Shown here piece after piece: positions 43,452 through 52,069 of a stretch of DNA of 64,000 nucleotides. The position numbers and the translations under genes were made by a program. Origin of the DNA: Fibrobacter succinogenes (GTDB lineage: Bacteria; Fibrobacterota; Fibrobacteria; Fibrobacterales; Fibrobacteraceae); NCBI GenBank assembly GCA_902799745.1, contig CADCBQ010000001.1, positions 62,001 to 126,000 of the forward strand. The letters run 5' to 3'. Within the stretch, counting starts at the first letter, position 1, and each line of letters begins with the position of its first letter. The notes under the pieces were generated by a model, which saw only the letters and a list, made by a program, of their open reading frames with translations, made no database searches and was not told where the DNA came from.

Positions 43452-45572
43452 ATGAAAAAGCTGCTTGCCGCATTATGCTGTCTCTCCATTCCGGCCTTTG
43501 CCCAGGTGGGAATCGTAAGGTCAACTAGCGGCATCCATGCACCATCGGCAAAGACTCTTCCGCAAGGATTTCTATACATTTCGGGATCCTTCGAAATGGC
43601 AAGCGACGGAAACACCTTGAGTCTGAGCGACGGCTACACCGACGAAAAAGGAAATTTCGTTTCACTCAACAAGAATACGCCTTCTAACGACGAAGCCCTA
43701 TTCCTAAGTTTTGCCGTTTTGGACAACCTTGAAATCGGGTTTTCGCTTCCGTTCCATTACGAAGGCGACATCAACGGAACGGACCTTGACGGATTCGGAC
43801 TCGGTGATGTCCAACTGTCGGCAAAAGGTTCAATCCCGATCAACGAATGGTTTTACCTGGGCGTAAGCACCGATTTGCTTTTCCCGACCGGTTCTACGGA
43901 AAAAGGTTTTCGTCCCAGACACCGTTGGTATGTAAAAAGAACCAACGACGCCTACGCCTTTACGGCCGATGACTTTGCCGCAAGCGTGAACGCCTACTAT
44001 TCTTTCGAATTCAAGCAGTACCTAGCCTTTAACGGCTATGTAGGAATCTTGAACGATTTCGGCGAAAAGGAAAAGTATTTGCTATGGGGCAGCGGAGTCA
44101 ACCTGTTCCCCGAAAAAATCCTGACCCTTATCCTGGAAGCTTCGGGCGAATCCCCGATGCGTTCTGCGAATAACAACATCTGGAACAACCCCTTCCGAAT
44201 AACGCCCGGCCTGCGAGTTCACCTTCCCCGCGAAACGTACCTTACCATTTCAGGCGATATCGGATTTCATTACTTTAAGGAACTCGACATCGAAGATGCC
44301 CAACAGGTTCACCTGAAGTCGGGCAACGAAAATCTGAATTTCCCGATGGCGGGATCCCCCGAAGTCAGCATCGCCATTACCCTCAGCAAGGTCATCGACT
44401 TCAGCTGGGACGACGATGACGACGACGGCATCATTAACCGCAAGGACATGTGTCCGAACACGTTCCAGGGACAAAAGGTAAACGACCGTGGCTGCCCCGT
44501 CGACGAAGACCAGGACGGCGTCTTGAACATTGTCGACTTGTGCCCCGGAACACCGACCGGACTCGAAGTCGATTACAGCGGCTGCCCCCTGGACCACGAC
44601 AACGACGGCGTCGCCGACTACCTCGACAAATGCCCGAAGACACCGGACGGCTTTGCCGTCGATTCTACCGGTTGTATGCTCGATACCGACGGCGACGGAA
44701 TCGACGACAACAACGACAAGTGTAACGAAACTCCGCATGGCGAACCCGTCGGCAGGGACGGCTGCCCCTTGGACCAGGACCACGACGGCATCACCAACGA
44801 CGTGGACAAATGCCCCGATACCCCCGAAGGAATCTCGATCGACAAGAACGGATGCCCGCTTGACTTTGACGGCGACGGAGTCCCCGACGATATCGACAAG
44901 TGCCCGAACAGTAAGCTCGGCGAATTAGTCGGCGAATCGGGTTGTCCCCTGGATTCTGACAAAGACGGTGTGCCCGACACCAGGGACGAATGCGCCGACA
45001 CGCCCGAAGGCGTCCTGGTGAACATTCTCGGCTGCCGCATCGACCAAGACGGCGACGGAGTCTTTGACGAAGAAGACAAATGCCCCGGTACCCCCGAAGG
45101 TGCCCCGACAGACAGCCTCGGCTGCCCGCTCGATTCCGATGGCGACGGCGTTGCCGACTGGGCGGACCAATGCCCCGGTACCGCCCCCAACACCTTTATC
45201 GACATTTCGGGTTGCCCCACCAACCAGAGGCACAACTTCAACACGTTTGCAAAGCATATCCGCTTCAAGGGTATCGACACCGTTCTCGTGAATTCCAGCT
45301 ACACCGCCCTCAACGATATCGTGTACTACATGCGCCAATACCCCATGAACCTGGAAATCCAGTGTTCTGCGGGTGAAGCCGGCGCAAACGCCGAACGGAT
45401 TTCTAACGAACGCGCCGAATTCATTTACAACTACCTCGTCAAGAAAGGAATCCGCAAGGAACGCCTCAAGTTCCAGGGATTCGGCCGAAAACTGCCGCCC
45501 ACACTCACGCAAAAAGGCGGCAGCACCGATGCAGTGCGCTTTATTCCTTCGCCCGAGAATTCGAAGCAATAG
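43452..45572 (+). CDS. OmpA-family outer-membrane protein with nine thrombospondin type 3 repeats
   Basis: About 706 residues. Signal peptide MKKLLAALCCLSIPAFAQ; a barrel-like N-terminal half (to about residue 320) follows. Nine acidic calcium-binding TSP3-like repeats come next (DDDDDDG, DEDQDG, DHDNDG, DTDGDG, DQDHDG, DFDGDG, DSDKDG, DQDGDG, DSDGDG, each with CP...GCP spacing). The C-terminus is a diverged OmpA-like domain (NAERISNERAEFIYNYLVKK, GFGRKLPP). Probably it links the outer membrane to peptidoglycan. The start at 43452 opens directly with the signal peptide. Confidence 0.9.
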   Translation: MKKLLAALCCLSIPAFAQVGIVRSTSGIHAPSAKTLPQGFLYISGSFEMASDGNTLSLSDGYTDEKGNFVSLNKNTPSNDEALFLSFAVLDNLEIGFSLPFHYEGDINGTDLDGFGLGDVQLSAKGSIPINEWFYLGVSTDLLFPTGSTEKGFRPRHRWYVKRTNDAYAFTADDFAASVNAYYSFEFKQYLAFNGYVGILNDFGEKEKYLLWGSGVNLFPEKILTLILEASGESPMRSANNNIWNNPFRITPGLRVHLPRETYLTISGDIGFHYFKELDIEDAQQVHLKSGNENLNFPMAGSPEVSIAITLSKVIDFSWDDDDDDGIINRKDMCPNTFQGQKVNDRGCPVDEDQDGVLNIVDLCPGTPTGLEVDYSGCPLDHDNDGVADYLDKCPKTPDGFAVDSTGCMLDTDGDGIDDNNDKCNETPHGEPVGRDGCPLDQDHDGITNDVDKCPDTPEGISIDKNGCPLDFDGDGVPDDIDKCPNSKLGELVGESGCPLDSDKDGVPDTRDECADTPEGVLVNILGCRIDQDGDGVFDEEDKCPGTPEGAPTDSLGCPLDSDGDGVADWADQCPGTAPNTFIDISGCPTNQRHNFNTFAKHIRFKGIDTVLVNSSYTALNDIVYYMRQYPMNLEIQCSAGEAGANAERISNERAEFIYNYLVKKGIRKERLKFQGFGRKLPPTLTQKGGSTDAVRFIPSPENSKQ

Positions 45573-45635
45573 TTTTTTGCTATATTTGCACTTCCATTCT
45601 TACGGCTCAATGCCGAATCAACCAAAGGATTTTCT

Positions 45636-46217
45636 ATGAAGATTGCCGACAAGACCGTTGTCCAGATGCACTACACCCTGACCTCCGACGAAGGCAAGGT
45701 CATCGACTCCTCCGAAGGCCGCGAACCGCTGCAGTACATTCAGGGCGCCCACATGATCGTCGTGGGTCTCGAAAAGGCCATGGTCGGCCATGATGTCGGC
45801 GACAAGTTCGACGTCAAGGTGATTCCGTCCGAAGGCTACGGCGAATACAACGAAGAAATGACCCAGGAAGTCCCGCTGGACGTTTTCCAGGGTGTCGACA
45901 AGGTTGTCGAAGGCATGATGTTCTACGCCCAGACTCCGGCCGGTCCGATGCCGATCCGCGTGAAGTCCGTTTCTGAAAAGACCGCCGTGATTGACGCGAA
46001 CCACGAACTCGCCGGCAAGAACCTGAACTTCGCCATCGAAGTCGTGTCCGTCCGCGAAGCCACCGAAGAAGAACTGAATCCGGGTCACCACTGCTGCTGC
46101 GGCGGCAACGGCGAAGGCGACCACGAATGCGAATGCGGTGGCCACGGCAACAAGGAAAACTGCGACGGCAAGGGCGGTTGCGGCTGCGAACACCACGACG
46201 AGCACCACAACAAGTAA
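45636..46217 (+). CDS. FKBP-type peptidyl-prolyl isomerase, SlyD-like, with metal-binding tail
   Basis: A 193-residue protein. Residues 1-145 show the SlyD layout: FKBP core with MKIADKTVVQMHYTLTSDEG, the IF insert (PSEGYGEYNEEMTQEVPLDVF) and GKNLNFAIEVVSV. The remaining ~45 residues are rich in His, Cys and Gly (HHCCCGGNGEGDHECECGG, EHHDEHHNK), as in SlyD tails that bind nickel or zinc. Probable folding factor and metal handler in the cytoplasm. A terminator follows 25 bases on. Confidence 0.93.
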   Translation: MKIADKTVVQMHYTLTSDEGKVIDSSEGREPLQYIQGAHMIVVGLEKAMVGHDVGDKFDVKVIPSEGYGEYNEEMTQEVPLDVFQGVDKVVEGMMFYAQTPAGPMPIRVKSVSEKTAVIDANHELAGKNLNFAIEVVSVREATEEELNPGHHCCCGGNGEGDHECECGGHGNKENCDGKGGCGCEHHDEHHNK

Positions 46218-46242
46218 TCGCGTCTTAAGCTTATAAATCAGA

Positions 46243-46268
46243 AAACGCTCCGCCAAGGCGGAGCGTTT
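46243..46268. terminator. Bidirectional Rho-independent terminator
   Basis: AAACGCTCCGCC and GGCGGAGCGTTT form a perfect stem with T-runs in both directions. It lies between the converging SlyD-like gene and a lipoprotein gene. Confidence 0.85.
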
Positions 46269-46292
46269 CTGCTTTAAAGAGTTTTCCGGAAA

Positions 46293-47480
46293 TTATTCGT
46301 ACTGCGGAAGCGTCCAGGTCTTGGGCACTGCCGGAGAATCCGGATCGTCGTGGTTAAATGTGAAGCCCTTTTCGGCATCAAAGCCTTCGATGGAGCCCTT
46401 CACCGCGGTCGTGCACTTTGTGCCATCATCGCGCTTCTTGCAAGTCGTATTCTTCAAGAAGAGCATATTGCCGTAGATATCCCAAATTCCGGACTTGAGT
46501 TCGGCAGGTTCGCGCCCCTTCTTGGCTTCAACGGAGTAATCGCCAGACTTTTTGAAGGTAAGCGTCCAGTCGAGACCATCTTCAGGTGCGACCCATTCGC
46601 CGACAAGCGCTTCACGGTCGACATCCTTGTAATCAAGCTTCGTCTTTTCGCATTTCTGAGAATCACCCGCATCAAAAATCATTTCGTAATCGGAGCTGAC
46701 CGAGGCCGAAACCATCGAGTAGACATCTTCGTTGTAGAACACCGGAAGCATCAACAGGTGGCTACGTTCGATATCGTAGTAACCAGCCGACCACACCGTC
46801 TTCTTATCGACGGTTTCTTCGACCAGGTAGCGGCCCTTGTAGAACGAATAGACTTGCTGACCATCGTCCGTTTTGCAAGTTAGCTTCACGCCTTGCAACT
46901 GGGTTCCGTCAGAAATGGTAGTCGAAGATACCGGCACCTTAGCCTTTTCGACATCCTTGTAATCGCCGCCGTTAATCGAGACCTGCAGGGTCTTTTCGTC
47001 CTTAACGACAAATTCAAGTTTGCCGGATTTTTCGAAGAACTCCTGCATCTTGTTTGCATTTTCCGTTTCCGCGCCCATATAGGAGCCGTTCTTCATGCCG
47101 ATTTCGATAACGCCATCCTTGAAATCGGAATGGACCACGATCCAACCCACTTCCTGGTTTGACTCGTCATCGAGAATCCATAACGAGAACACGCCCTGCT
47201 TTGCACCAGCCGCAAAGAACAGTTCCGTGCCGAACATTTCGCCCAGCGACAAATTCTTTTCCAGGTCATCCAAAGTAGCAGCACGCGTTCCCTTGGGCAA
47301 ATCCGACTTCACGGAAGAAGACGATTCTTCCACCGACGAGGAGGAAGTTTCTTCAACGCTAGAAGACGAACCTTCTTCGCGTTCCACATTTGACGAATTA
47401 TCATCGCTGCCGCAAGCGGCAAGCATCATGGACAAGGCAATGGCGGAAGTAAACACCGCCGACTTTGCTTTAAAATTCAT
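46293..47480 (-). CDS. Serine-rich-linker lipoprotein, unknown function
   Basis: About 395 residues. The lipoprotein signal ends at LSMMLAAC (Cys near 22), followed by a serine/glutamate linker (GSSSSVEETSSSSVEESSSS), a style typical of Fibrobacter lipoproteins. The body has beta-rich repeats; residues about 290-390 (DREALVGEWVAPEDGLDWTL and CKKRDDGTKCTTAVKG) may be a lipocalin-like domain, though uncertain. ATG 47480 is chosen over an upstream in-frame start (47513) because it opens with MNFKAKSAVF and the signal peptide. Confidence 0.75.
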   Translation of the reverse strand: MNFKAKSAVFTSAIALSMMLAACGSDDNSSNVEREEGSSSSVEETSSSSVEESSSSVKSDLPKGTRAATLDDLEKNLSLGEMFGTELFFAAGAKQGVFSLWILDDESNQEVGWIVVHSDFKDGVIEIGMKNGSYMGAETENANKMQEFFEKSGKLEFVVKDEKTLQVSINGGDYKDVEKAKVPVSSTTISDGTQLQGVKLTCKTDDGQQVYSFYKGRYLVEETVDKKTVWSAGYYDIERSHLLMLPVFYNEDVYSMVSASVSSDYEMIFDAGDSQKCEKTKLDYKDVDREALVGEWVAPEDGLDWTLTFKKSGDYSVEAKKGREPAELKSGIWDIYGNMLFLKNTTCKKRDDGTKCTTAVKGSIEGFDAEKGFTFNHDDPDSPAVPKTWTLPQYE

Positions 47481-47534
47481 ATATACCTCTTTTTCTGCAT
47501 AGAATATATACAAAAATTAGGCCAATGTAAATAA

Positions 47535-47570
47535 TTGGTGATTTTTTGTGATAAAAAACGGCTTTTTATC
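47535..47570 (-). terminator. Terminator overlapping the stop of the epimerase-like gene
   Basis: GATAAAAA-GCCG-TTTTTTATC on the minus strand (47550-47570) overlaps the TGA at 47571-47569 and continues ACAAAAAATC. The stem is AT-rich, so termination strength is uncertain. Confidence 0.5.
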
Positions 47571-48450
47571 AAATTTTCAAAGGTGAACCGGGATTGTACC
47601 CCAAATCGGCCTTCGCATTTTCGATATCGGGAGCGGCATCGTACAAGAATCCGGCCAGAGCCTGCTCCGCCGTTACCGGACGCCCGCCAATCCAACTTTT
47701 AAGGACAGCAAGTTTCTTGGAAATCCACCACGGCAGGGGAATCATGCAATGACGCTTGCCAGCCTGTTTCAGGACGGCCTTGGCCATATCCGCCATCGAA
47801 AGCACCGTCTCCCCCGCAAGGGCGTATGTTTTACCGACTGCACGTTCCGAAAGGCCCGCCAAGGCGATTCCCTTGACCAAATCGGTGCTTTTCACGGGGC
47901 GTTTGAGGCACTTGCCTCCCCCCGGCATCAAATACACCGGGAAACGCTTCACGTAGGAGACGAACATGTTGAATTCGATTCCGCCCGTACCGATAGGCGA
48001 ACTGATGACAAGTGTCGGGCGAACGATTGTCCACTGCAAACCGGAATCCTTAACGAAAGACTCCCCCGCAAGTTTACTTTTGCCATACTCCGTAAGCACA
48101 GGATACGTTACCGAAATGCTGGAGACATAGACCAGGCGCTTGACACCCGCCGCTTTGGCCGCATTCACGACATTGCGCGTGCCACCCGCATTAATGCGTT
48201 CAAACGCACCCGGTTTTGTAGAAAGAAGAATGGCGGCAAGGTGATACACCAAGTCTACGCCGACAAAGGCTTCGCGGATCGAATCCGCGTCCGTAACATC
48301 CCCATAAAAGACCTCCACCCCCTCGGGTAAAAACCCAGCCTGGGTATCGCCCGGGAGCACAAGCACGCGCACACACACATCACGAGCTAAAAGTTCCCGA
48401 CAAAGCGCCGTCCCTACGACGCCCGCGCCACCCGTCACCAAAGCAATCAT
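47569..48450 (-). CDS. NAD-dependent epimerase/dehydratase (extended SDR)
   Basis: A 293-residue Rossmann protein. GGAGVVG at residues 7-13 is the dinucleotide-binding motif (TGGAGVVG), DVTDADSIREAF a middle motif, and YGKSK (catalytic Tyr and Lys) lies near 122. Similar to bacterial NAD-dependent epimerases or 3-beta-hydroxysteroid-dehydrogenase-like SDRs; substrate unknown. It begins 2 bases after dnaA ends, so it is probably cotranscribed with dnaA, which is unusual. Confidence 0.85.
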   Translation of the reverse strand: MIALVTGGAGVVGTALCRELLARDVCVRVLVLPGDTQAGFLPEGVEVFYGDVTDADSIREAFVGVDLVYHLAAILLSTKPGAFERINAGGTRNVVNAAKAAGVKRLVYVSSISVTYPVLTEYGKSKLAGESFVKDSGLQWTIVRPTLVISSPIGTGGIEFNMFVSYVKRFPVYLMPGGGKCLKRPVKSTDLVKGIALAGLSERAVGKTYALAGETVLSMADMAKAVLKQAGKRHCMIPLPWWISKKLAVLKSWIGGRPVTAEQALAGFLYDAAPDIENAKADLGYNPGSPLKI

Positions 48451-48452
48451 TG

Positions 48453-49919
48453 CTAGGCTTCCAGCAAATAGCGGATATCCTTGACCTTGCGGGCAAGGTC
48501 TTCGTCATTATCCATCTGCTTTGTCAGTGAACGGATTGCGGCGATAACAGAAGAGTAATCCCTGTTAAAGAATTCGCCAACATTCACAAGAGAGGTGTTC
48601 GTCAATTCGCGGCAAAGGTACATCGCGACCTTACGCGGAAGCGCCACACCGGCATCTTGACGCTTGCTTGCAAGCGCATTCAAGTCAGTCCCGAATTCCA
48701 TGGCGACCGTTTCGGCAATTCCCTTGACCGAAAGTTCTTCGACGCCCGTCGTTCCCGGAGGAGCCACCAGGCGCTTGACGGCGCCCAAGTCCAGGTTTTC
48801 TTCGCAGAATTCGTTCATGGCGCGAAGCCCGTTCAGCATGCCTTCGATCACGCGGAAGTTTTCACGCGGCGGAAGCGACAGGAACCTGCAAATTTCTTCG
48901 CGGTCCTTGTCCACGAACGGAATGCTCATGGACTTCTTCTGGATTAACTTCATGCGAGTTGAAAGATCCGGAACGTCGAGGCCCACGGCCACGCAAGATT
49001 CCAGCGGAGCCAGGAGCTTGGCAGAAATGCGCGGAATCGAAGTACCGTCGTCGGCAGTAGCGACGCTAGAATCGGTCGTCCTGAACTGAGACGGATGCCT
49101 ATCGCAAGAAAGTACCACCTGCTTGCCCATGGAGCGCAAATGCTTAATGAGCACGGCCAGGCGTTCCTGCGTAGCGGAAGCATGTTCCAAAAGCTGGACA
49201 TCATCCAAGAGCAAGATGTCGCAATTTTCGTACTTTTCCTGGAAAGCGACTGCCAATTCGCGAACGTTACCGAGCTTTGCCTTGAGCGCCTTGCTCATGG
49301 CCGTGGCATCGCGCAAGAATTCGTAGGCGTGGCAATATACCACACGCGTATGCGTATCGGTCTTGATCATCTGCCCTGCAATCGACTGCAAAAGGTGAGT
49401 CTTGCCAAGGCCGGACTTGCCATACACAAAAAGCGGATTCAGGGCCGGGTCACCCGGCTTTTCGGCGACAGACTTGCAAGCTTCGCAAGCGGTAAAGTTG
49501 CAATCGCCTTCGATAAAGTTTTCAAAGGTATAGCCAGCATACAAAGAAAGCTTAAGGCGCGAGCGCTTCTTGAGACGGGCAGGAGCCACATGCACGGGGG
49601 CAAGCTTCGGAGCCGCCGGAGTCGCCATCACGGGCGCATTCTTTGCAGATGCCGAAATAGAAATATTAAAATCAACGAAAGTATCGCCAAGAACTTCGGC
49701 AAAGGCCTTACGCATAATATCGGCATAATGAGCCTTCACCCAGTTTTCACGAAGTTCATCGGGAACAGAAAGCTGGACAACACCATCAAAAATGCCTTCG
49801 TAGCAGACCGTATCCAAAATAGTCAGGCCGAAATAGTCATTACATTCCAGGCGCAAACGGTCCAGAGTCAACTGCCAGACCGAAGATTCAGAATTCAAGA
49901 GAGCAACAGAGTTTGTCAC
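48453..49919 (-). CDS. dnaA: Chromosomal replication initiator protein DnaA
   Basis: A 488-residue DnaA with the normal order: N-terminal domain I (1-85), short linker with KKRSRLKL near 135, AAA+ domain with Walker A GKSGLGKTHLLQS and Walker B CDILLLDDVQLLEH, and DNA-binding domain IV with ALPRKVAMYLCREL and FFNRDYSSVIAAIRSL. The domain IV motif YSSVIAA differs slightly from the common DHTTV. Neither dnaN nor recF is adjacent; the downstream gene is an SDR. The 370-base gap upstream is gene-free. Confidence 0.95.
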   Translation of the reverse strand: MTNSVALLNSESSVWQLTLDRLRLECNDYFGLTILDTVCYEGIFDGVVQLSVPDELRENWVKAHYADIMRKAFAEVLGDTFVDFNISISASAKNAPVMATPAAPKLAPVHVAPARLKKRSRLKLSLYAGYTFENFIEGDCNFTACEACKSVAEKPGDPALNPLFVYGKSGLGKTHLLQSIAGQMIKTDTHTRVVYCHAYEFLRDATAMSKALKAKLGNVRELAVAFQEKYENCDILLLDDVQLLEHASATQERLAVLIKHLRSMGKQVVLSCDRHPSQFRTTDSSVATADDGTSIPRISAKLLAPLESCVAVGLDVPDLSTRMKLIQKKSMSIPFVDKDREEICRFLSLPPRENFRVIEGMLNGLRAMNEFCEENLDLGAVKRLVAPPGTTGVEELSVKGIAETVAMEFGTDLNALASKRQDAGVALPRKVAMYLCRELTNTSLVNVGEFFNRDYSSVIAAIRSLTKQMDNDEDLARKVKDIRYLLEA

Positions 49920-50289
49920 GTTTTACCAATCGTCTAAAAAAGCATGAAAAAATTAAATAAAGCATACAACAAAATGTCCGAGCCCTGTCATTTTTTTTGA
50001 AAATTGGCGATTTTGAACAAAAAACGGCAAAAAAATATTTATTCCCAATATTGCCCCCACTATTGCAAACAAATCACTCTTTTAATCACTCCACAATCAA
50101 GACAGACTCCCTATGATTGGAACAACTTATCAACAGAAAAATTTTGTTGCATGTCTTGACAAGAAAAAGCATACATTTGGTACACAAATTAACACCATTC
50201 CGAAAAAACATACAAAAAAATAATCGCCATTTTTAGTCAAAAAACGGCAATTTTTCGTAGAAGGTATTGATTGTCAAGGATTTAGCGGC
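49920..50289. other. Gene-free AT-rich gap upstream of dnaA; possible oriC or promoter region
   Basis: About 370 bases without a gene. It holds two one-mismatch DnaA-box-like sites (TTATTCCCA at 50039-50047, TTATCAACA at 50127-50135) and two copies of AAAAAACGGCAA (around 50021 and 50236). AT-rich runs are dense. DnaA upstream gaps are often replication origins or autoregulatory promoters. Against an origin: only two weak boxes, and genes on both sides mostly run on the minus strand, whereas strand bias usually switches at oriC. Confidence 0.35.
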
Positions 50290-50724
50290 CTATTTATTTT
50301 CGTCCAGTTTCGACTGGAGATTTTCGATTCGATGCTCCAGCATTTTCTGGATTTCAGGGAGCAATTTATCCTTGATGCGGTCCAGATAAAGGCACTGCAA
50401 CTGGATCATGCGATTACGGTGCCTACCGGCATGTTCCTGGATCCAACGGCTCACCGCCACCTGGCGATCCTGCATGCGTTCCTGCAAGACCTGCTTGATG
50501 TATGTCGTCTGTACGGACATATAACGCTGCATGTTGAACGGGAGCTTGTAAGTGCGAATGAACTGTTTGAGCAATTCCAAAAGCGAGAGATTCTGCCCCT
50601 TGCGTTCCTGGATGAATTGCTTCAATTCCTCCAAGTGGCATTCAAAGAAGGGCATAATGGCTTTATCATCGATCTGATAAAGTTCAAGCTCGTCTTGTTT
50701 TTTGGTCGCTTCGTCAACAGCCAT
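50290..50724 (-). CDS. Unknown helical protein
   Basis: A 144-residue charged, helical protein without signal peptide or membrane segment (YQIDDKAIMPFFECHLEELK at the N-terminal side, ERMQDRQVAVSRWIQEHAG in the middle). No family recognised. It follows the U32 peptidase by 28 bases and precedes the 370-base dnaA gap, on the same strand. Confidence 0.7.
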   Translation of the reverse strand: MAVDEATKKQDELELYQIDDKAIMPFFECHLEELKQFIQERKGQNLSLLELLKQFIRTYKLPFNMQRYMSVQTTYIKQVLQERMQDRQVAVSRWIQEHAGRHRNRMIQLQCLYLDRIKDKLLPEIQKMLEHRIENLQSKLDENK

Positions 50725-50752
50725 ATTACAAATCTAAAAAAAAATTCCGTTT

Positions 50753-52066
50753 TTACGTGATTTTTCGCACAAAAAAGCAAAATGTAGCGTTTTCAGCCAA
50801 ACTCTTTACATCTTCTGAAAAGAAAATCCAGCCTTCCGTTCCCGGATGAAGACGATCCACGTCTCCACCCTTGAAATCCTTCATCGCAGCGATTCGGCAG
50901 GGAGCCATTCCCGAAGGGGTCATCAGCTCCAAAGAATCGTCGATCGAGAACGGATTCTTGACATTCACACGGCAAGCGTTCGTGTTCGGATCGTAGGCGA
51001 TCACCTGGGCGGCAACGCAGCCACCGGGAGCTTCTTCGTGCGTAGACTCGTAATTCTGCGGCAAAGGACCGCGCAAGAATCCCGGCATGAATCCGCGACC
51101 GTCCACAAACGAAATGGCGCGACGGCTTTCGTCGGAAACCTTGACCGCATCGGTCGCAATTCCCTGCTCCATTTGCGCTGCACAGGAATCGATTGCCATA
51201 CGATAGGCACGCACCACCTGACTCAAGTAATACACCGACTTGGTACGGCCTTCGATCTTGAACGAATCGAGTCCAGCCGCCATGAGTTCCGGAATCACGT
51301 CGATAGCGCAAATATCGCGGCTGCTCATGAAGTACGTTCCCCAAGTGTCTTCGTCCAAGGCGATCGGGTCAAGTTCCGGGCGGTCCGTTCGTTGCAAGCT
51401 AAACGAGCCTTCGTGCTCATGATAATCTTCGCACTGCGGTTCCGGATTGGCGTACAGGCGGTAAGGCATGCGGCAGCTGTTGTCACACGCCCCCTGGTTT
51501 GCATCGCGGCGAGTCACCCAGTTGCTGAGCATACAGCGACCGGACATAGACATACAGACTGCACCGTGTACAAAGACTTCGAGTTCCAAATCCGGCAGGC
51601 GATTCTTGATTTCGAGGATTTCGGACAAGCGAAGTTCGCGGCTCAAGATCACGCGGCGCACGCCCAAATCCCGCCAGAACTTGGCAGCCAGATAATTCGT
51701 CGTATTCGCCTGCACAGACAAATGAATTTCGACCTCGGGTCGCACTTCGCGGAGCCAACCCACAAAGCCAGGATCGGCCACAATCAATGCATCCGGTTTC
51801 AAGTCGATTGCAGAAAGCAGCGCATTCTGGAATGCTTCGACTTTCACATTACGCGGAATCACGTTACTCGTGAGGTAAAACTTTTTGCCCAGGCGATGTG
51901 CATATTCAATACCTGCGGCAAGGTCATCCAGATTCTTGAATCCGTTTTCACGAGCGCGGAGCGAAAACGCAGGTTGCCCCGCATACACGGCATCGGCGCC
52001 GTAAGCGAAGGCGTACTTCATGCGAACAAGGTCGCCAGCAGGAGCTAACAATTCAGGCTTTTGCAT
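50753..52066 (-). CDS. U32-family peptidase, TrhP/YegQ-like (tRNA hydroxylation)
   Basis: A 437-residue U32 protein: PELLAPAGDLVRMKYAFAYG at the start, VFVHGAVCMSMSGRCMLSNW near 163, and the conserved Cys run (GACDNSCRMPYRLY). Members of this subfamily (TrhP/YegQ) take part in prephenate-dependent 5-hydroxyuridine formation at tRNA position 34; others (RlhA, UbiU/V) act in different hydroxylations. The YegQ-like length and motif favour TrhP, but this is not certain. It starts 3 bases after the Wzi-like gene ends. Confidence 0.88.
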   Translation of the reverse strand: MQKPELLAPAGDLVRMKYAFAYGADAVYAGQPAFSLRARENGFKNLDDLAAGIEYAHRLGKKFYLTSNVIPRNVKVEAFQNALLSAIDLKPDALIVADPGFVGWLREVRPEVEIHLSVQANTTNYLAAKFWRDLGVRRVILSRELRLSEILEIKNRLPDLELEVFVHGAVCMSMSGRCMLSNWVTRRDANQGACDNSCRMPYRLYANPEPQCEDYHEHEGSFSLQRTDRPELDPIALDEDTWGTYFMSSRDICAIDVIPELMAAGLDSFKIEGRTKSVYYLSQVVRAYRMAIDSCAAQMEQGIATDAVKVSDESRRAISFVDGRGFMPGFLRGPLPQNYESTHEEAPGGCVAAQVIAYDPNTNACRVNVKNPFSIDDSLELMTPSGMAPCRIAAMKDFKGGDVDRLHPGTEGWIFFSEDVKSLAENATFCFFVRKIT

Positions 52067-52069
52067 AAA

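Noticed and set aside
44410..45220. Repeated acidic blocks in the OmpA-like gene as a CRISPR or DNA repeat
   Set aside because: They are protein-level thrombospondin-3 repeats with variable DNA and no spacers.
47300..47410. Serine-rich stretch as a low-complexity DNA repeat
   Set aside because: It is a normal lipoprotein linker coding for Ser/Glu; similar linkers occur in other lipoproteins here.
49920..50289. A tRNA, riboswitch or small gene in the gap upstream of dnaA
   Set aside because: No cloverleaf, no recognisable aptamer and no open frame with a ribosome site was seen.
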